58,445 bases of DNA from Methanobacteriota archaeon (GCA_016874675.1 VGTL01000009.1:1-58445), one strand, 5' to 3'. Positions 47,429 through 56,790 are shown, counted from the first letter of the stretch. Program-made: numbers and translations. Notes: a model not told the origin generated them from the letters alone.

Positions 47429-47473
47429 GTGCTGACCTCCCCTTGCTCCCGATTGCGAATGAATGGCGGCGGA

Positions 47474-47484
47474 CGGTATAAACT
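47474..47484 (-). promoter_or_regulatory. TATA box of the beta-helix protein gene
   Basis: AAGTTTATACC on the minus strand predicts transcription start near 47452, about 24 bases before the CTG at 47428. This rules out starts further upstream in the array. Confidence 0.55.
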
Positions 47485-47500
47485 TTGTTGTGATGTTCTG

Positions 47501-47760
47501 GGGAGGCAGGAAGGCAGCAAGGCAACAAGGGAAGGCAGCAAGGCAGCAGGGCAGCAAGGCAACAAGGGAAGGCAGCAAGGCAGCAAGGCAGCAGGGCAGC
47601 AAGGCAACAAGGGAAGGCAGCAAGGCAGCAGGGCAGCAAGGCAGGAAGGGATGATGGCACTCCCTTGCTCCCTTGCCCCCTTGCTGCCTTTCTCCCTTGC
47701 CCCCTTGCTGCCTTTCTCCCTTGCTGCCTTTCTCCCTTGCTGCCTTGCTGCCTTCCTGCC
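47501..47760 (-). repeat. Gene-end array, word AAGGCAGC and variants (period 8), long inverted arms
   Basis: On the minus strand it follows the TGA of the large beta-helix gene with no gap: GGCAGGAAGGCAGCAAGGC and so on for about 100 bases, a short spacer near 47648-47660, then about 150 bases of the complement (CCTTGCTGCC, CCTTGTTGCC). The two arms can form one very long imperfect hairpin. The C-arm has its own higher-order unit of about 45-50 bases (CCCTTGTTGCC repeated three times). Confidence 0.92.
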
Positions 47761-50700
47761 TCATTTCTTCTTTGTAACGTCCCCTATTTTCTTCAAAAGC
47801 GCGTCTATGTCGGAGTCCACGGCCTTCGTGGCGGCCTCCGGGTGGGCGGGGGCGGACGGATGCTCCCCCGGGCCGGGCGGCCGGGCGGGGCCGAACACCG
47901 GCTGGGGGGCCTTCCGCATCGCCGGGCCGGCGGGCGCCTCGCCCTCCTCGGCCGGGGCCTGGTAGGGCTCGGCCGGGGGCTGGTACGACCCGGCCGGGGC
48001 CTGGTAGGGCTCTGCCGGTGGCTCGTACGCCTCGGCCTGCGGGGCGTTCGCCGCCGCGGTCCGGGCCTCCGCTCCCCAGCTCACATCCTGCGGGGCGGCC
48101 GGCGGAGCGGACTGCTCCCAGGGCGAGGGCGCGGCCGGTCGCGAGAACTTGCGGGCGTAGTCGGCCCCGTAGAGCTCCTGGGCCGTCCTCGGCCTCGGAG
48201 GAGCGCCCTGGCCCCGGCGGGCGGCCCGGGCCTCGACGGGGGACATGGCCCGCCCGGGTGGCCGCCTGGGCGGGGCCTTCTGCTGCTTGCGCCCGCCGAG
48301 CGCCGCCCAGGCCCCGGCCCCCACGCCGCCGACGATGATGAGGATAATCAATATCCACGGCAGGAGGCTCTCGAGCCCGCCCTTGGCCGGCCCGTCCACC
48401 GGCTGAGGGGGCTGGTACGGCAGCGGTTCGTCGCGCGTGACCTTTATCACGACCGTCCGGGAGTTGCCCGCCTTGTCGTTGGCGGTCAGGGTGATGTTGT
48501 TTTGGCCCATGAGCAGCGGGAACTCGACGAATGAGAACAGGCCTTCCAGCCCGACAAGGACCACCTCCCCGTTGACGGTCAGGGCGGCACCGGGCTCGGT
48601 GACCCCGAGGATGTCCACCGAGATATTATAGGTCCGGGACCCGTCGAGCGGCGCCTCCACCTCGAGCCGCGGGGCAACGGTGTCGAGGATGAAGACAAGC
48701 ACGCTGGGCTGGATGTTGCCGGCGATATCCGTGGCGCTGACCGATATGTTGTTGGTCCCCTCCTCCAGCTCGTAGAGATGCGAGAAGTTCCCTGCGGCGT
48801 CCACAGGCACCGGGATGCCCTGTATCGTCAGCGTCGCGCCCGGCTCGGTCGTTCCGTTGATGTGGATGGAGGCCTGGTTGGTCGGGCTCGGGACCGTGCT
48901 TGTGAACTTGATGGTCGGCGGCTTTGTATCGTGGAAGACGAGGAGCGAGGTCCGGTTGGAGTTGCCCGCGCCGTCGTAGGCCACGACCCAGATGACCTTT
49001 CCCGACGGCCCGATCCCCTGGAGGTCGACCGTCCTCGTGAACCTGCCGCCGGTCAGGTCGGCGACCGCATAGTCGACCATGACCTGGGTCCCGTCGGTGC
49101 TTCCGTTGACGACTATTGACTGCCGGTTGGTGTATGTCTCCGGCGGGAGCTCCAGCGTTATCCGGGGAGGAACGGTGTCGAGCGTGACGTTGCGCGCAGT
49201 GGAGTTCATGTTGCCGGCGCGGTCGGCCACCGTGAAGACGATGAGGTTTTGGCCCTCGGCCAGGGGCAGGTCGCCGGACAGCTTGCCGGCCGTGTTGTTC
49301 AGGGCGACCGGGATGCCGTTCACCTCCGCCGATGCGGTGGCGTCCAGGGAGGTCAGGCCGTCGACCGGGCAGGGCGTGCGGTTGATCAGGAGGCCCTCGG
49401 CGGGGCTGCTCACGGTCAGGATGGGCGCGGTGATGTCTATCGAGATGGCCACCTCGGACCGGCTGACGTTTCCGGCGCCGTTGGTCGCCCGGGCGCTCAG
49501 CGTGTAGCTTGCGGGGACGAGGTCGAAGGTGTAGTTCCAGTTCGCCCAACCGTCGGTGGTTTCGGCATCGTACCAGCGGGAGCCGTCCGAGACCTCGACC
49601 TTCCGGATGCCCGAATCGGGGTCCGAGGCCGTCCCGCGCAGCTCCACAATCCGGGTGTTTTGGAAGCTTCGGTCCGCCGGCGAGGTGATGGAGAGCTCGG
49701 GGGCCGTTGCGTCGGTGAAGGTGAAGGTGTACTCGAGGCTTTGGTCCACGGTCACCTGCCTCTCCGCGCTGAACGGGCCGGTGGTGACGTTGATCGTGTG
49801 GGGCGTGAAGGAGGTCCTGGCCGCGGAGGTCTGGCTGTACTCCCGGACCTCCTCCCACGGAGTCGCGCCCGCCTGGTCCGTATTGCGCGTCCAGACCGGC
49901 TGGCCCTGCCGGTCGGACAGCCTCACGGTGGCCCCGGCAAGGGGGTCGTGGCTGGCCCACTCGGCGTTGACCTTGAGGTACCAGTAGACGTTGACCACGC
50001 TGGGCCCGTCCAGCAGCTGGACCGCCCCGCCGTCGAACTGCGTCACCTTCATCTCGGCGCGGGAGGACTGGTCCAGCCTCAGCGAGTAGGCCGACCCGCC
50101 CCGCACCGTGCTGTTGCGCGCCTCGAGGACCGAGCCCCGGGCGTCCACGGCACCGGTCTGGGCGCCGTATATCCCGCACTGCTCGAGAATGACATCGCTG
50201 GCATCGCGCAGCACCAGCCCGACGAGGTTGTTTTGGATGTGGGAATTGTAAAAGTAGGCGCTCCCCCCGCCGATGTGGAGCCCGCCGTTCTCGCCGGTGC
50301 CGCCGGCGTCCCAGCCCATCTCCTCCACGCTCGAGTTGAGCACCCGGAGCTTGCCGGCGGAGGTGAACTTGTAGTTCCAGGCCGGGTCGTAGGCGGTGAG
50401 GTTGACGCTCTCGAGGAGCAGCTCGCCCCCGGGGCGGAGCTCGACTTGGCGCGTCCAGGCGGCGCTGGACGAGACGTCCACGCGCAGGTTGGCCAGCGAG
50501 AGCCGCCCGCCCGAAACGATGGTCAGGTTGCCCCGGAGGCCGGCGCCGTTCCCGTCGATGGACGAGCGTGAGTCCACCAGCCAGTCCAGGGTGGAGGAGC
50601 CGTCGCACCTGAAGGCCTCCTTGAAGCCGTTGGAGAAGTCGCCGTTGACCAACCGCACGGACGCCCCCGTCTCGGCCGATATCCCCCACTGGTAATTGGC

Positions 50701-52011
50701 GAATGTGCAGTTGCCCACGAGCATCCTGGCCCCGTTGAGCGCGTGGATGCCGGCCGCGCCGGCGCCCGTGACGGTGTTGCCCTCGAACTCGAGGTCGCCC
50801 CCGTCGGCGTGGAGCCCGTCGTTCTGGTTGGCCCAGAGGACGTTCCCCCTGATGACCGGGGGCGAGCCCAGGGAGTTCAGGCCGTCGTAGTTTGCCGAGA
50901 TGTTGTTGCCTTCGATTCGGGCGGCGCCGCAGTAGTTCAGCTTCACGCCGATGTTGGTGTTGAAGGTGATGTTGTTGTCCCTCAATGCGGGGGCGCACTG
51001 GGGCCGGATGTGGACGCCGGTGTCGGTGTTCCACCCGATGAGGTTGTCGCGTATCACCGGGTTGCTGTAGAAGTAGACGTAGATGCCCGAGGAGAGCAGG
51101 GACGACTGGCCGTTCCGGGTTATCCGGTTGCGCTCGATGAGGGCGTTGGACTGCTCCATGAATATTCCGTTCTCCTTGTTCCGGGTTATGTTGTTGAGCC
51201 GGACCGTGGGGTCGCTCAGGCGTATCCAGAGGCCGCGGGCCGTGCTGTTGGCGACGGTGTTGTTCTCGAAGAGGACGGCGGCGTTGGAGTTCAGGTAGGC
51301 GCCTATCTCGTTTAGGACGATGGTGCAGTTGGATATCCGGCACACCCTCGACGGGGAGTAGGTCTCGTCGGCGTAGAGGCCGGCGGTGCCCCCGTAGTGG
51401 CCGTTGTTGCCCACGGTGCAGTTGTCGACGAGGGGCTGGGCCTTCTCGATGTAGATGCCGTAGTACTGGCAGTCCTTCACGGTGGTGTTGAGGACCGACG
51501 GGGCCGAGGAGTTGATGTGGATGCCCTCGTAGCCGTTCTGGACGGTGCAGCCGTCGAGGCTGACACCGTCGGAGCCGATGTACACGCCCCGGCCGAACTC
51601 GTTGCCCAGCACCCCGACCTTCGATATCGTCGTGGACGAGAGGGCGCCCGTGGAGCCGGCCAGGAACTGGAACTTGAAGTTGTAGGGCGTGGAGGTCATT
51701 ATCTTCGTGCCGTTGTCCGCATAGAGCCTTCCGCCCGACCGGACCTCGATGCGGCAGGGCGAGCCGGCCGAGGCGCTGTTGATGTGCAGGTTGACGGCGC
51801 TCAGGGTGAGGCTCCCGCCGCCCTGGATGATGAGGTTGCCGGCCACGTTGATCGTGACACCGCTGTAGCTTCTGGTGTCCGTCACGGTCCAGTCGCCGGT
51901 GACATCCCCGCCGCCGGAGGGCGGGTCGTTCGTGCCCCGGGAGGGCAGCGGCAGGGCGGCAAGGAGGAACATCCCGGCAAGCATGCAAGCCATCGCGCGG
52001 ATGTGACGCAT
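47761..52011 (-). CDS. Large beta-helix (NosD-like) / Ig-like cell-surface protein
   Basis: A 1416-residue single-pass protein. Signal peptide MRHIRAMACMLAGMFLLAALP. A long right-handed beta-helix (about 40-680) has dozens of short repeats such as GCTVQNGYEGIHINSS and NNTVANSTARGLWIR, typical of PbH1/NosD carbohydrate-binding or lyase folds. Several Ig-like domains with SxTEPGAxLTVNG follow, then a transmembrane helix (about 1213-1237). The tail of about 180 residues has basic Pro-rich sequence, repeats of PPAEPYQAPAG, and a final amphipathic helix IDALLKKIGDVTKKK. The ATG at 52011 is preferred over an upstream TTG because the TATA box at 52044-52057 predicts a start near 52025. Confidence 0.87.
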   Translation of the reverse strand: MRHIRAMACMLAGMFLLAALPLPSRGTNDPPSGGGDVTGDWTVTDTRSYSGVTINVAGNLIIQGGGSLTLSAVNLHINSASAGSPCRIEVRSGGRLYADNGTKIMTSTPYNFKFQFLAGSTGALSSTTISKVGVLGNEFGRGVYIGSDGVSLDGCTVQNGYEGIHINSSAPSVLNTTVKDCQYYGIYIEKAQPLVDNCTVGNNGHYGGTAGLYADETYSPSRVCRISNCTIVLNEIGAYLNSNAAVLFENNTVANSTARGLWIRLSDPTVRLNNITRNKENGIFMEQSNALIERNRITRNGQSSLLSSGIYVYFYSNPVIRDNLIGWNTDTGVHIRPQCAPALRDNNITFNTNIGVKLNYCGAARIEGNNISANYDGLNSLGSPPVIRGNVLWANQNDGLHADGGDLEFEGNTVTGAGAAGIHALNGARMLVGNCTFANYQWGISAETGASVRLVNGDFSNGFKEAFRCDGSSTLDWLVDSRSSIDGNGAGLRGNLTIVSGGRLSLANLRVDVSSSAAWTRQVELRPGGELLLESVNLTAYDPAWNYKFTSAGKLRVLNSSVEEMGWDAGGTGENGGLHIGGGSAYFYNSHIQNNLVGLVLRDASDVILEQCGIYGAQTGAVDARGSVLEARNSTVRGGSAYSLRLDQSSRAEMKVTQFDGGAVQLLDGPSVVNVYWYLKVNAEWASHDPLAGATVRLSDRQGQPVWTRNTDQAGATPWEEVREYSQTSAARTSFTPHTINVTTGPFSAERQVTVDQSLEYTFTFTDATAPELSITSPADRSFQNTRIVELRGTASDPDSGIRKVEVSDGSRWYDAETTDGWANWNYTFDLVPASYTLSARATNGAGNVSRSEVAISIDITAPILTVSSPAEGLLINRTPCPVDGLTSLDATASAEVNGIPVALNNTAGKLSGDLPLAEGQNLIVFTVADRAGNMNSTARNVTLDTVPPRITLELPPETYTNRQSIVVNGSTDGTQVMVDYAVADLTGGRFTRTVDLQGIGPSGKVIWVVAYDGAGNSNRTSLLVFHDTKPPTIKFTSTVPSPTNQASIHINGTTEPGATLTIQGIPVPVDAAGNFSHLYELEEGTNNISVSATDIAGNIQPSVLVFILDTVAPRLEVEAPLDGSRTYNISVDILGVTEPGAALTVNGEVVLVGLEGLFSFVEFPLLMGQNNITLTANDKAGNSRTVVIKVTRDEPLPYQPPQPVDGPAKGGLESLLPWILIILIIVGGVGAGAWAALGGRKQQKAPPRRPPGRAMSPVEARAARRGQGAPPRPRTAQELYGADYARKFSRPAAPSPWEQSAPPAAPQDVSWGAEARTAAANAPQAEAYEPPAEPYQAPAGSYQPPAEPYQAPAEEGEAPAGPAMRKAPQPVFGPARPPGPGEHPSAPAHPEAATKAVDSDIDALLKKIGDVTKKK

Positions 52012-52043
52012 CGGTTCTGCCTCGTCGATTGACAAAACTGGTA

Positions 52044-52057
52044 AGATTATATAATTT
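52044..52057 (-). promoter_or_regulatory. TATA box of the large beta-helix gene
   Basis: AAATTATATAATCT on the minus strand; predicted start near 52025, leader about 14 bases. Confidence 0.55.
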
Positions 52058-52080
52058 ATGTCTCAATTGTTGATAGTTAT

Positions 52081-52142
52081 ACAAGGGGGGGAAGGCGGGA
52101 AGGCGGCAAGGCAGCAGGGGACGGGGCCAGGAGGGCAGGAAG
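52081..52142 (+). repeat. Orphan purine-rich arm of an AAGGCGG/AAGGCAGC array
   Basis: About 60 bases of GAAGGCGGGAAGGCGGCAAGGCAGC-like sequence (period 8) between two divergent genes, with no complementary arm. All other arrays in the window lie after a stop codon; this one lies in a promoter region. Confidence 0.75.
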
Positions 52143-52215
52143 TTGCGGTATGCCGGCGGCCCAGAATCATTAATAGTGTAAAACGCTCTTCCTCTGTCCA
52201 ACGAAGGCAAGCACC

Positions 52216-52899
52216 ATGGCAATCATAGACGCCAAGGGCGTGGTGAAGACCTACGACACCGGCAAGGTGAAGGTGGAGGCCCTCAAGGGCGTTGACCTTT
52301 CGGTCGAGAAGGGGGAGATGGTCGCCATCATGGGTCCGTCGGGCTGCGGAAAGACCACCATGCTCAACTGCCTCTCCGGCCTGGACGACCTCACCGCCGG
52401 CAAGGTGCTCCTCGAGGGCAGCGACATCCACGCCATGAAGGACGACGCGCGCACGACCTTCCGGGCCAGGAAGATGGGGTTCATATTCCAAAACTTCAAC
52501 CTGCTCCCGGTGCTCACCGCGGCGGAGAACGTCGAGCTGCCGCTGCTTCTTGTGGGGGTGTCCACGAAGGCGGCGCGCGAGAAGGCCCAAGGGGCCCTGG
52601 CGCTGGTCGGGATGGAGGACCGCAAGGACCACAAGCCCGCCGAGCTCTCCGGGGGCCAGCAGCAGCGCGTCACCATCGCGCGCAGCCTGGTCAACGAGCC
52701 GGCCATCGTCTGGGCGGACGAGCCCACCGGCAACCTCGACACGGACAAGAGCGCCGAGGTCATCGGGCTCATGAAGCAGCTCAACCGGGAGAAGGGGCTG
52801 ACCTTCGTCATCGTCACGCACGACCCCGGCGTGGGCCGAAAGTGCGGGCGGGTCATAGAGATGAGAAACGGGCTCATCAGCTCCGAGACCAGGTGCTGA
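52216..52899 (+). CDS. ABC transporter ATP-binding protein (MacB/LolD family)
   Basis: A 227-residue ATPase with Walker A GPSGCGKT (40-47), Q-loop [16 protein letters not shown], signature LSGGQQQR, Walker [13 protein letters not shown] and H-loop VTHD. The FQNFNLLP and TGNLD motifs are characteristic of the MacB/LolD/FtsE-like group, which drives FtsX-type permeases in mechanotransmission rather than substrate import. The permease gene follows 12 bases later. TTAATAGTG near 52168 may be the promoter. Confidence 0.95.
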   Translation: MAIIDAKGVVKTYDTGKVKVEALKGVDLSVEKGEMVAIMGPSGCGKTTMLNCLSGLDDLTAGKVLLEGSDIHAMKDDARTTFRARKMGFIFQNFNLLPVLTAAENVELPLLLVGVSTKAAREKAQGALALVGMEDRKDHKPAELSGGQQQRVTIARSLVNEPAIVWADEPTGNLDTDKSAEVIGLMKQLNREKGLTFVIVTHDPGVGRKCGRVIEMRNGLISSETRC

Positions 52900-52911
52900 G
52901 GGGGCGGCGCG

Positions 52912-55900
52912 ATGGACGGCCTGCTCTTCCTTCTGCTCCTGGGTGTCGCCGTCATCGCCCTGGCGGTGGCGGGACTGGCGCTCGCCAACCGGGTGGTGTT
53001 CAAGATGGCGGCCCGCAACTTCGGCCGGCGCAGGGCCCAGAGCGCCATAGTGGTCGCCGGCCTCATGATAGGCACCGCCATCATCTCGGCGTCGCTGGTC
53101 GTGGGCGACACGATGCGCTACATTTTCGTAAACGACACCTACCACTCGCTGGGGGAGACGGACGAACAGATATCCGGGACCAGCCAGTTCGGGACGAGCA
53201 CCTGGTTCTCCGAGGGCGTCTATGTATCCCTCAAGGAGAACCTCTCGAGGGTCGCGGGCGTCCAGGCGGTCGCCCCGATGATAAACGAGCCGGTCTCCCT
53301 CTTCAACCCCCGGACCAACCTTGCCGAGCCCTCCGTGACGCTGGCCGCGTACGATTCCGCCGCCATGAGGTCGACCGTCTTCGGCGACCTTGACGGAAAG
53401 GGGCTCCATACCGACAAGCTGGGCCAAAACGAACTGTACCTGAACGCGCTATCGGCCGACGGCCTCGAGGCAGAGGCCGGCGACACGCTCCAGGTCTCAT
53501 TCGGCGTGCGCAACGCCACCAACCCGCTCGTGTCGGACCTCGTCCGCCGGAACTTCACGGTCGCCGGCATAATCCAGCAGAAGGACCTGTACGGGAAGGC
53601 GAACCTCGGGGGGGCAAAGCCCCTATTCATCGAGCTTTCCCGCGCCCAGGCGCTCCTGGGCCGCCCGGGCCAGATCAACCGCATCCTAGTCTCCAACGCG
53701 GGGGATACCTGGGGGGGCGAGGGATGGACCGGCAAGGTCAACGGCACCATCCGCAAGGCCCTGGACGACGCGGTGGGCATGGACGAGCTGGGGTTGACCC
53801 TGAGCCTTGCCGACGGGCTGGAGATGAACAGCCTCATGGGCTACTTCGGCTCCGAGTACAGCCATATCATGCTGGGGTTGGCGCGCTCTTGGGGGGCGCG
53901 CACCATGACCGGTGCGGTGGTGCCCACCATCGACCTGAACGGCAAACCCACCATGGGAATGCTCGCCATCGGCTTCAACTCCACGGACCCGGCCTACCCC
54001 CCCGTGAGGGAGGGGACGCTCTATGTCTTCCAGGGGCCGGCGGCGATGCTGGGCGTGGGCAACGGCACGCCCGCTGTGCTGGCGGGGATGGGCTTCGACG
54101 GCCGGCCGCGCTCGGCAAACCTCATCGCGGAGCTCCTGCCGCCCGGCTTCGAGGACGTCCTCCCCCCGGAGCTGCGCGACATCTCCCTGGGCTTCATCGG
54201 CCCGGCCACCGCCCGGCAGCTGCTCTCGGGCGGGGCGTTCTCCGGGGAGCTCCTGTCGTTTGCGCGCGTCTACGGCGCGGACAACGCCACGCTGGCGGCG
54301 ATAGCCTCCCAGACGCGGTCGGCCCTGGACGAGCGCATCACCGCCAAGGACGTGAACCTCAAGGTGGTGGATTCGAAGTACGACCAGCTCAAGGCCGCCC
54401 GCACCGCCGGCTCGTCCATCGGGGATATATTCATGATATTTTCGGTGTTCTCGATAATCGCCGGCGTGGTGCTCATCGTCAACATATTCGTCATGCTGGC
54501 CGAGGAGCGAAAAGGCGAGATGGGCATGGCCCGCGCCGTGGGCATGAAGCGCAAGCACCTGATACGGATGTTCCTGTTCGAGGGGACGATGTACGTCTTC
54601 ATATCCAGCGCGGTGGGGGCGTTCCTGGGGCTGCTCTTCGGCAAGCTGCTCATCCTGGCGTTCGGTTTCATCTTCGGCGGCGGCGGCATGGACTTCCCGT
54701 TCTACTTCACCTGGGACAGCATACTTTTGGCGTTCTGCCTGGGCACGCTGCTCACGTTCGTGACGATATTCTTCGCCAGCCGGCGCTCGGCGAGGCTCAA
54801 CATAATCCGGGCGATAAGGAGGATACCGGAGCCCCGGGGGAGCCGCGCGGGGAGGCCAGACATACTCGCGGGGGCGGCCATACTGGCCCTGGGCATCCTC
54901 TTCTGGCTCATCGGGACAGGCTCCAGGTCCGCCCTGGGCTGGATGGTCGGGCCGTCGCTCGTGATCCTGGGGGCGGCGGTGGTCGCCCACAGGTGGGTGA
55001 GCATCCGGGCGGCGATGACGCCGGCCTCCCTGCTCATGATTTTTTGGATGTTCAAGCCGACCTGGATGGCCCTCCCGGGCGAATCCGAGGCCGCCTCCTC
55101 CGGCGGGGGCCTCGAGCTCTTCATCGCGAGCGGGCTCCTGCTGGTGCTGGCCGGCGTGCTCCTTGTGATGTTCAACTCCGACCTCCTGCTCCGGGGCCTC
55201 CAGAGGACCGTGGGTTCCCACCGTTCCACCAGGGCCGTGCTCAAGACCGCCATCTCCTACCCGATGGAGGGCAAGTTCAAGACCGGAATGACACTGACCA
55301 TGTTCGCGCTCATCGTCTTCACGGTCACGGTCATAGCCATGATAGCCTCGATGCAGGCCTCGACGATGGACAACGAGCGCGTCCGCCAGAGCGGGGGCTA
55401 CGAGATCATCGGCTTCACCAACCCGGGGACGCCCCTTGTCAACGTCTCGGCCTCCACCCTCCCGCCCGCGATAGGCGACAATTACACCATAAGGCAGGTC
55501 GAGACCCTCTCCGCCGCATACGTCGACGTCCGCCACTTCGACTCGAAGGGCGGTGCGGCCGGCGGCACCGGCCCGGCCATCACGACCTCCCGGAACATCA
55601 ACGTGCTGCTCGGGGTCTCCGACGACTTCATGAAGAACAACTCGTTCCCGCTCCAGTCGCGCGACAAGAACTACTCATCCGACCGGGAGTGCTGGGAGGC
55701 CCTCGGGAGCGACGATTCGCTTTGCATCATCGACGGCTCCAGGCTCCGGTCGGGAGGCGGCGTCTACGCCGGGCCGCAGTTCGGGGAGGCGCCCGGCGCC
55801 CACGTCGGCGGCACGGTGACCATATCCGACATCACCGGACAGAACCGGACGCGCACCTTCCGCGTCGTGGGCATAATGTACCAGCAGTACTTCTTCCAGG

Positions 55901-56493
55901 GCGTCATCTCGAACAAGCGCCTGGTCCAAAACGAGTTCGGCGGGGCCGACCTCTACCTGCTCGTCGACCTCGGGCCGGGCCAGAACGCCGACAAGGCGAC
56001 CAAGGACTTCAAGCGGGCATACCTGGAGAACGGCCTGGTGGCCATAGACATCCCGGCGATACTGGATATGATAACGACCTCGGTCTCGCAGGTGATGTAC
56101 CTCATGGAGGGCTTCCTGGCCATAGGCCTGCTGATAGGTATCGCAGGGATAGGCATCATCTCCTACCGCAACGTCATCGAGCGGCGCCAGCAGATTGGCA
56201 TGATGCGGGCCATAGGCTTCCGGCGCCGCAACATCACATCCTCGTTCCTCATCGAGACCTCCTTCGTCACGGTCATTGCCATAGTCATGGGGATAATCTT
56301 CGGCATCGGGATCGGCTGGCAGATCTACGACGGCGGCGGCTACAAGGAGCTGGGGGCGAGCTTCGCCGTCCCGTGGGGCAACCTCCTCGTGATAACCGTC
56401 GGCGCCTACATCGCCACATTGGTCTTCACCTTCTACCCGAGCCTGATGGCCGCGAAGATCCCGCCTGCCGAGGCGCTCAGGTACATTGAATGA
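52912..56493 (+). CDS. FtsX/MacB-type ABC permease with two FtsX domains
   Basis: A 1193-residue membrane protein. It begins with a signal-like transmembrane helix, then a second (AQSIVVAGLMIG-type) and an extracytoplasmic domain of about 430 residues. The first FtsX domain (about 500-640) holds EERKGEMGMARAVGMKRKH, the coupling motif to the ATPase. Four further transmembrane helices, a second extracytoplasmic domain (about 810-1055) and the second FtsX domain follow, the latter with ERRQQIGMMRAIGFRRRN and a C-terminal PPAEALRYIE typical of the family. Two FtsX domains in one chain mean the transporter could be a single permease plus ATPase dimer. Likely role: moving lipids or lipoproteins, or controlling envelope enzymes. 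Confidence 0.93.
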   Translation: MDGLLFLLLLGVAVIALAVAGLALANRVVFKMAARNFGRRRAQSAIVVAGLMIGTAIISASLVVGDTMRYIFVNDTYHSLGETDEQISGTSQFGTSTWFSEGVYVSLKENLSRVAGVQAVAPMINEPVSLFNPRTNLAEPSVTLAAYDSAAMRSTVFGDLDGKGLHTDKLGQNELYLNALSADGLEAEAGDTLQVSFGVRNATNPLVSDLVRRNFTVAGIIQQKDLYGKANLGGAKPLFIELSRAQALLGRPGQINRILVSNAGDTWGGEGWTGKVNGTIRKALDDAVGMDELGLTLSLADGLEMNSLMGYFGSEYSHIMLGLARSWGARTMTGAVVPTIDLNGKPTMGMLAIGFNSTDPAYPPVREGTLYVFQGPAAMLGVGNGTPAVLAGMGFDGRPRSANLIAELLPPGFEDVLPPELRDISLGFIGPATARQLLSGGAFSGELLSFARVYGADNATLAAIASQTRSALDERITAKDVNLKVVDSKYDQLKAARTAGSSIGDIFMIFSVFSIIAGVVLIVNIFVMLAEERKGEMGMARAVGMKRKHLIRMFLFEGTMYVFISSAVGAFLGLLFGKLLILAFGFIFGGGGMDFPFYFTWDSILLAFCLGTLLTFVTIFFASRRSARLNIIRAIRRIPEPRGSRAGRPDILAGAAILALGILFWLIGTGSRSALGWMVGPSLVILGAAVVAHRWVSIRAAMTPASLLMIFWMFKPTWMALPGESEAASSGGGLELFIASGLLLVLAGVLLVMFNSDLLLRGLQRTVGSHRSTRAVLKTAISYPMEGKFKTGMTLTMFALIVFTVTVIAMIASMQASTMDNERVRQSGGYEIIGFTNPGTPLVNVSASTLPPAIGDNYTIRQVETLSAAYVDVRHFDSKGGAAGGTGPAITTSRNINVLLGVSDDFMKNNSFPLQSRDKNYSSDRECWEALGSDDSLCIIDGSRLRSGGGVYAGPQFGEAPGAHVGGTVTISDITGQNRTRTFRVVGIMYQQYFFQGVISNKRLVQNEFGGADLYLLVDLGPGQNADKATKDFKRAYLENGLVAIDIPAILDMITTSVSQVMYLMEGFLAIGLLIGIAGIGIISYRNVIERRQQIGMMRAIGFRRRNITSSFLIETSFVTVIAIVMGIIFGIGIGWQIYDGGGYKELGASFAVPWGNLLVITVGAYIATLVFTFYPSLMAAKIPPAEALRYIE

Positions 56494-56500
56494 TTGGTGA

Positions 56501-56757
56501 AAGGCAGCAAGGCAGGAAGGCAGCAAGGCAGGAAGGCAGCAAGGCAGGAAGGCAGGAAGGCAGCAAGGCGGGAAGGCAGAAAGGCAGCATGGCAGAAAGG
56601 GGGGAATGGACCGGATAGACCCTGTTCCCCCCACCCTTTCTGCCTTTCTCCCTTTCTGCCTTTCTGCCTTGCTGCCTTGCTGCCTTTCTCCCTTTCTGCC
56701 TTTCTGCCTTGCTGCCTTGCTGCCTTTCTGCCATGCTGCCTTGCTGCCTTCCTGCCC
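56501..56757 (+). repeat. Gene-end array, words AAGGCAGC/AAGGCAGG and TGCCTTTC (period 8), near-perfect inverted arms
   Basis: It starts 7 bases after the permease stop. The purine arm runs 56501-56606 and the pyrimidine arm 56625-56757, with the inner ends GGGGGGAA and TTCCCCCC closing a loop of about 20 bases. The distal arm is phased octamers (TGCCTTTC, TCCCTTTC, TGCCTTTC, TGCCTTGC) repeated in larger 40-base blocks. The transcript could fold into a hairpin of about 100 base pairs. Confidence 0.95.
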
Positions 56758-56760
56758 ATT

Positions 56761-56771
56761 CTTAAATATTG
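56761..56771 (+). promoter_or_regulatory. TATA box of the creatininase-family gene
   Basis: CTTAAATATTGG lies about 25 bases before the ATG at 56791, so transcription probably starts at the ATG (leaderless). Confidence 0.55.
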
Positions 56772-56790
56772 GCACGCCCATCCCTTCCCG

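Noticed and set aside
47501-47760. CRISPR array
   Set aside because: The repeats are 7-8 bases, contiguous and imperfect, with no unique spacers, and are arranged as inverted arms; no cas genes nearby.
56494-56790. N-terminal extension of the creatininase-family protein through the array
   Set aside because: It would translate repeat octamers; the TATA box at 56761 places the transcript start at the ATG at 56791.
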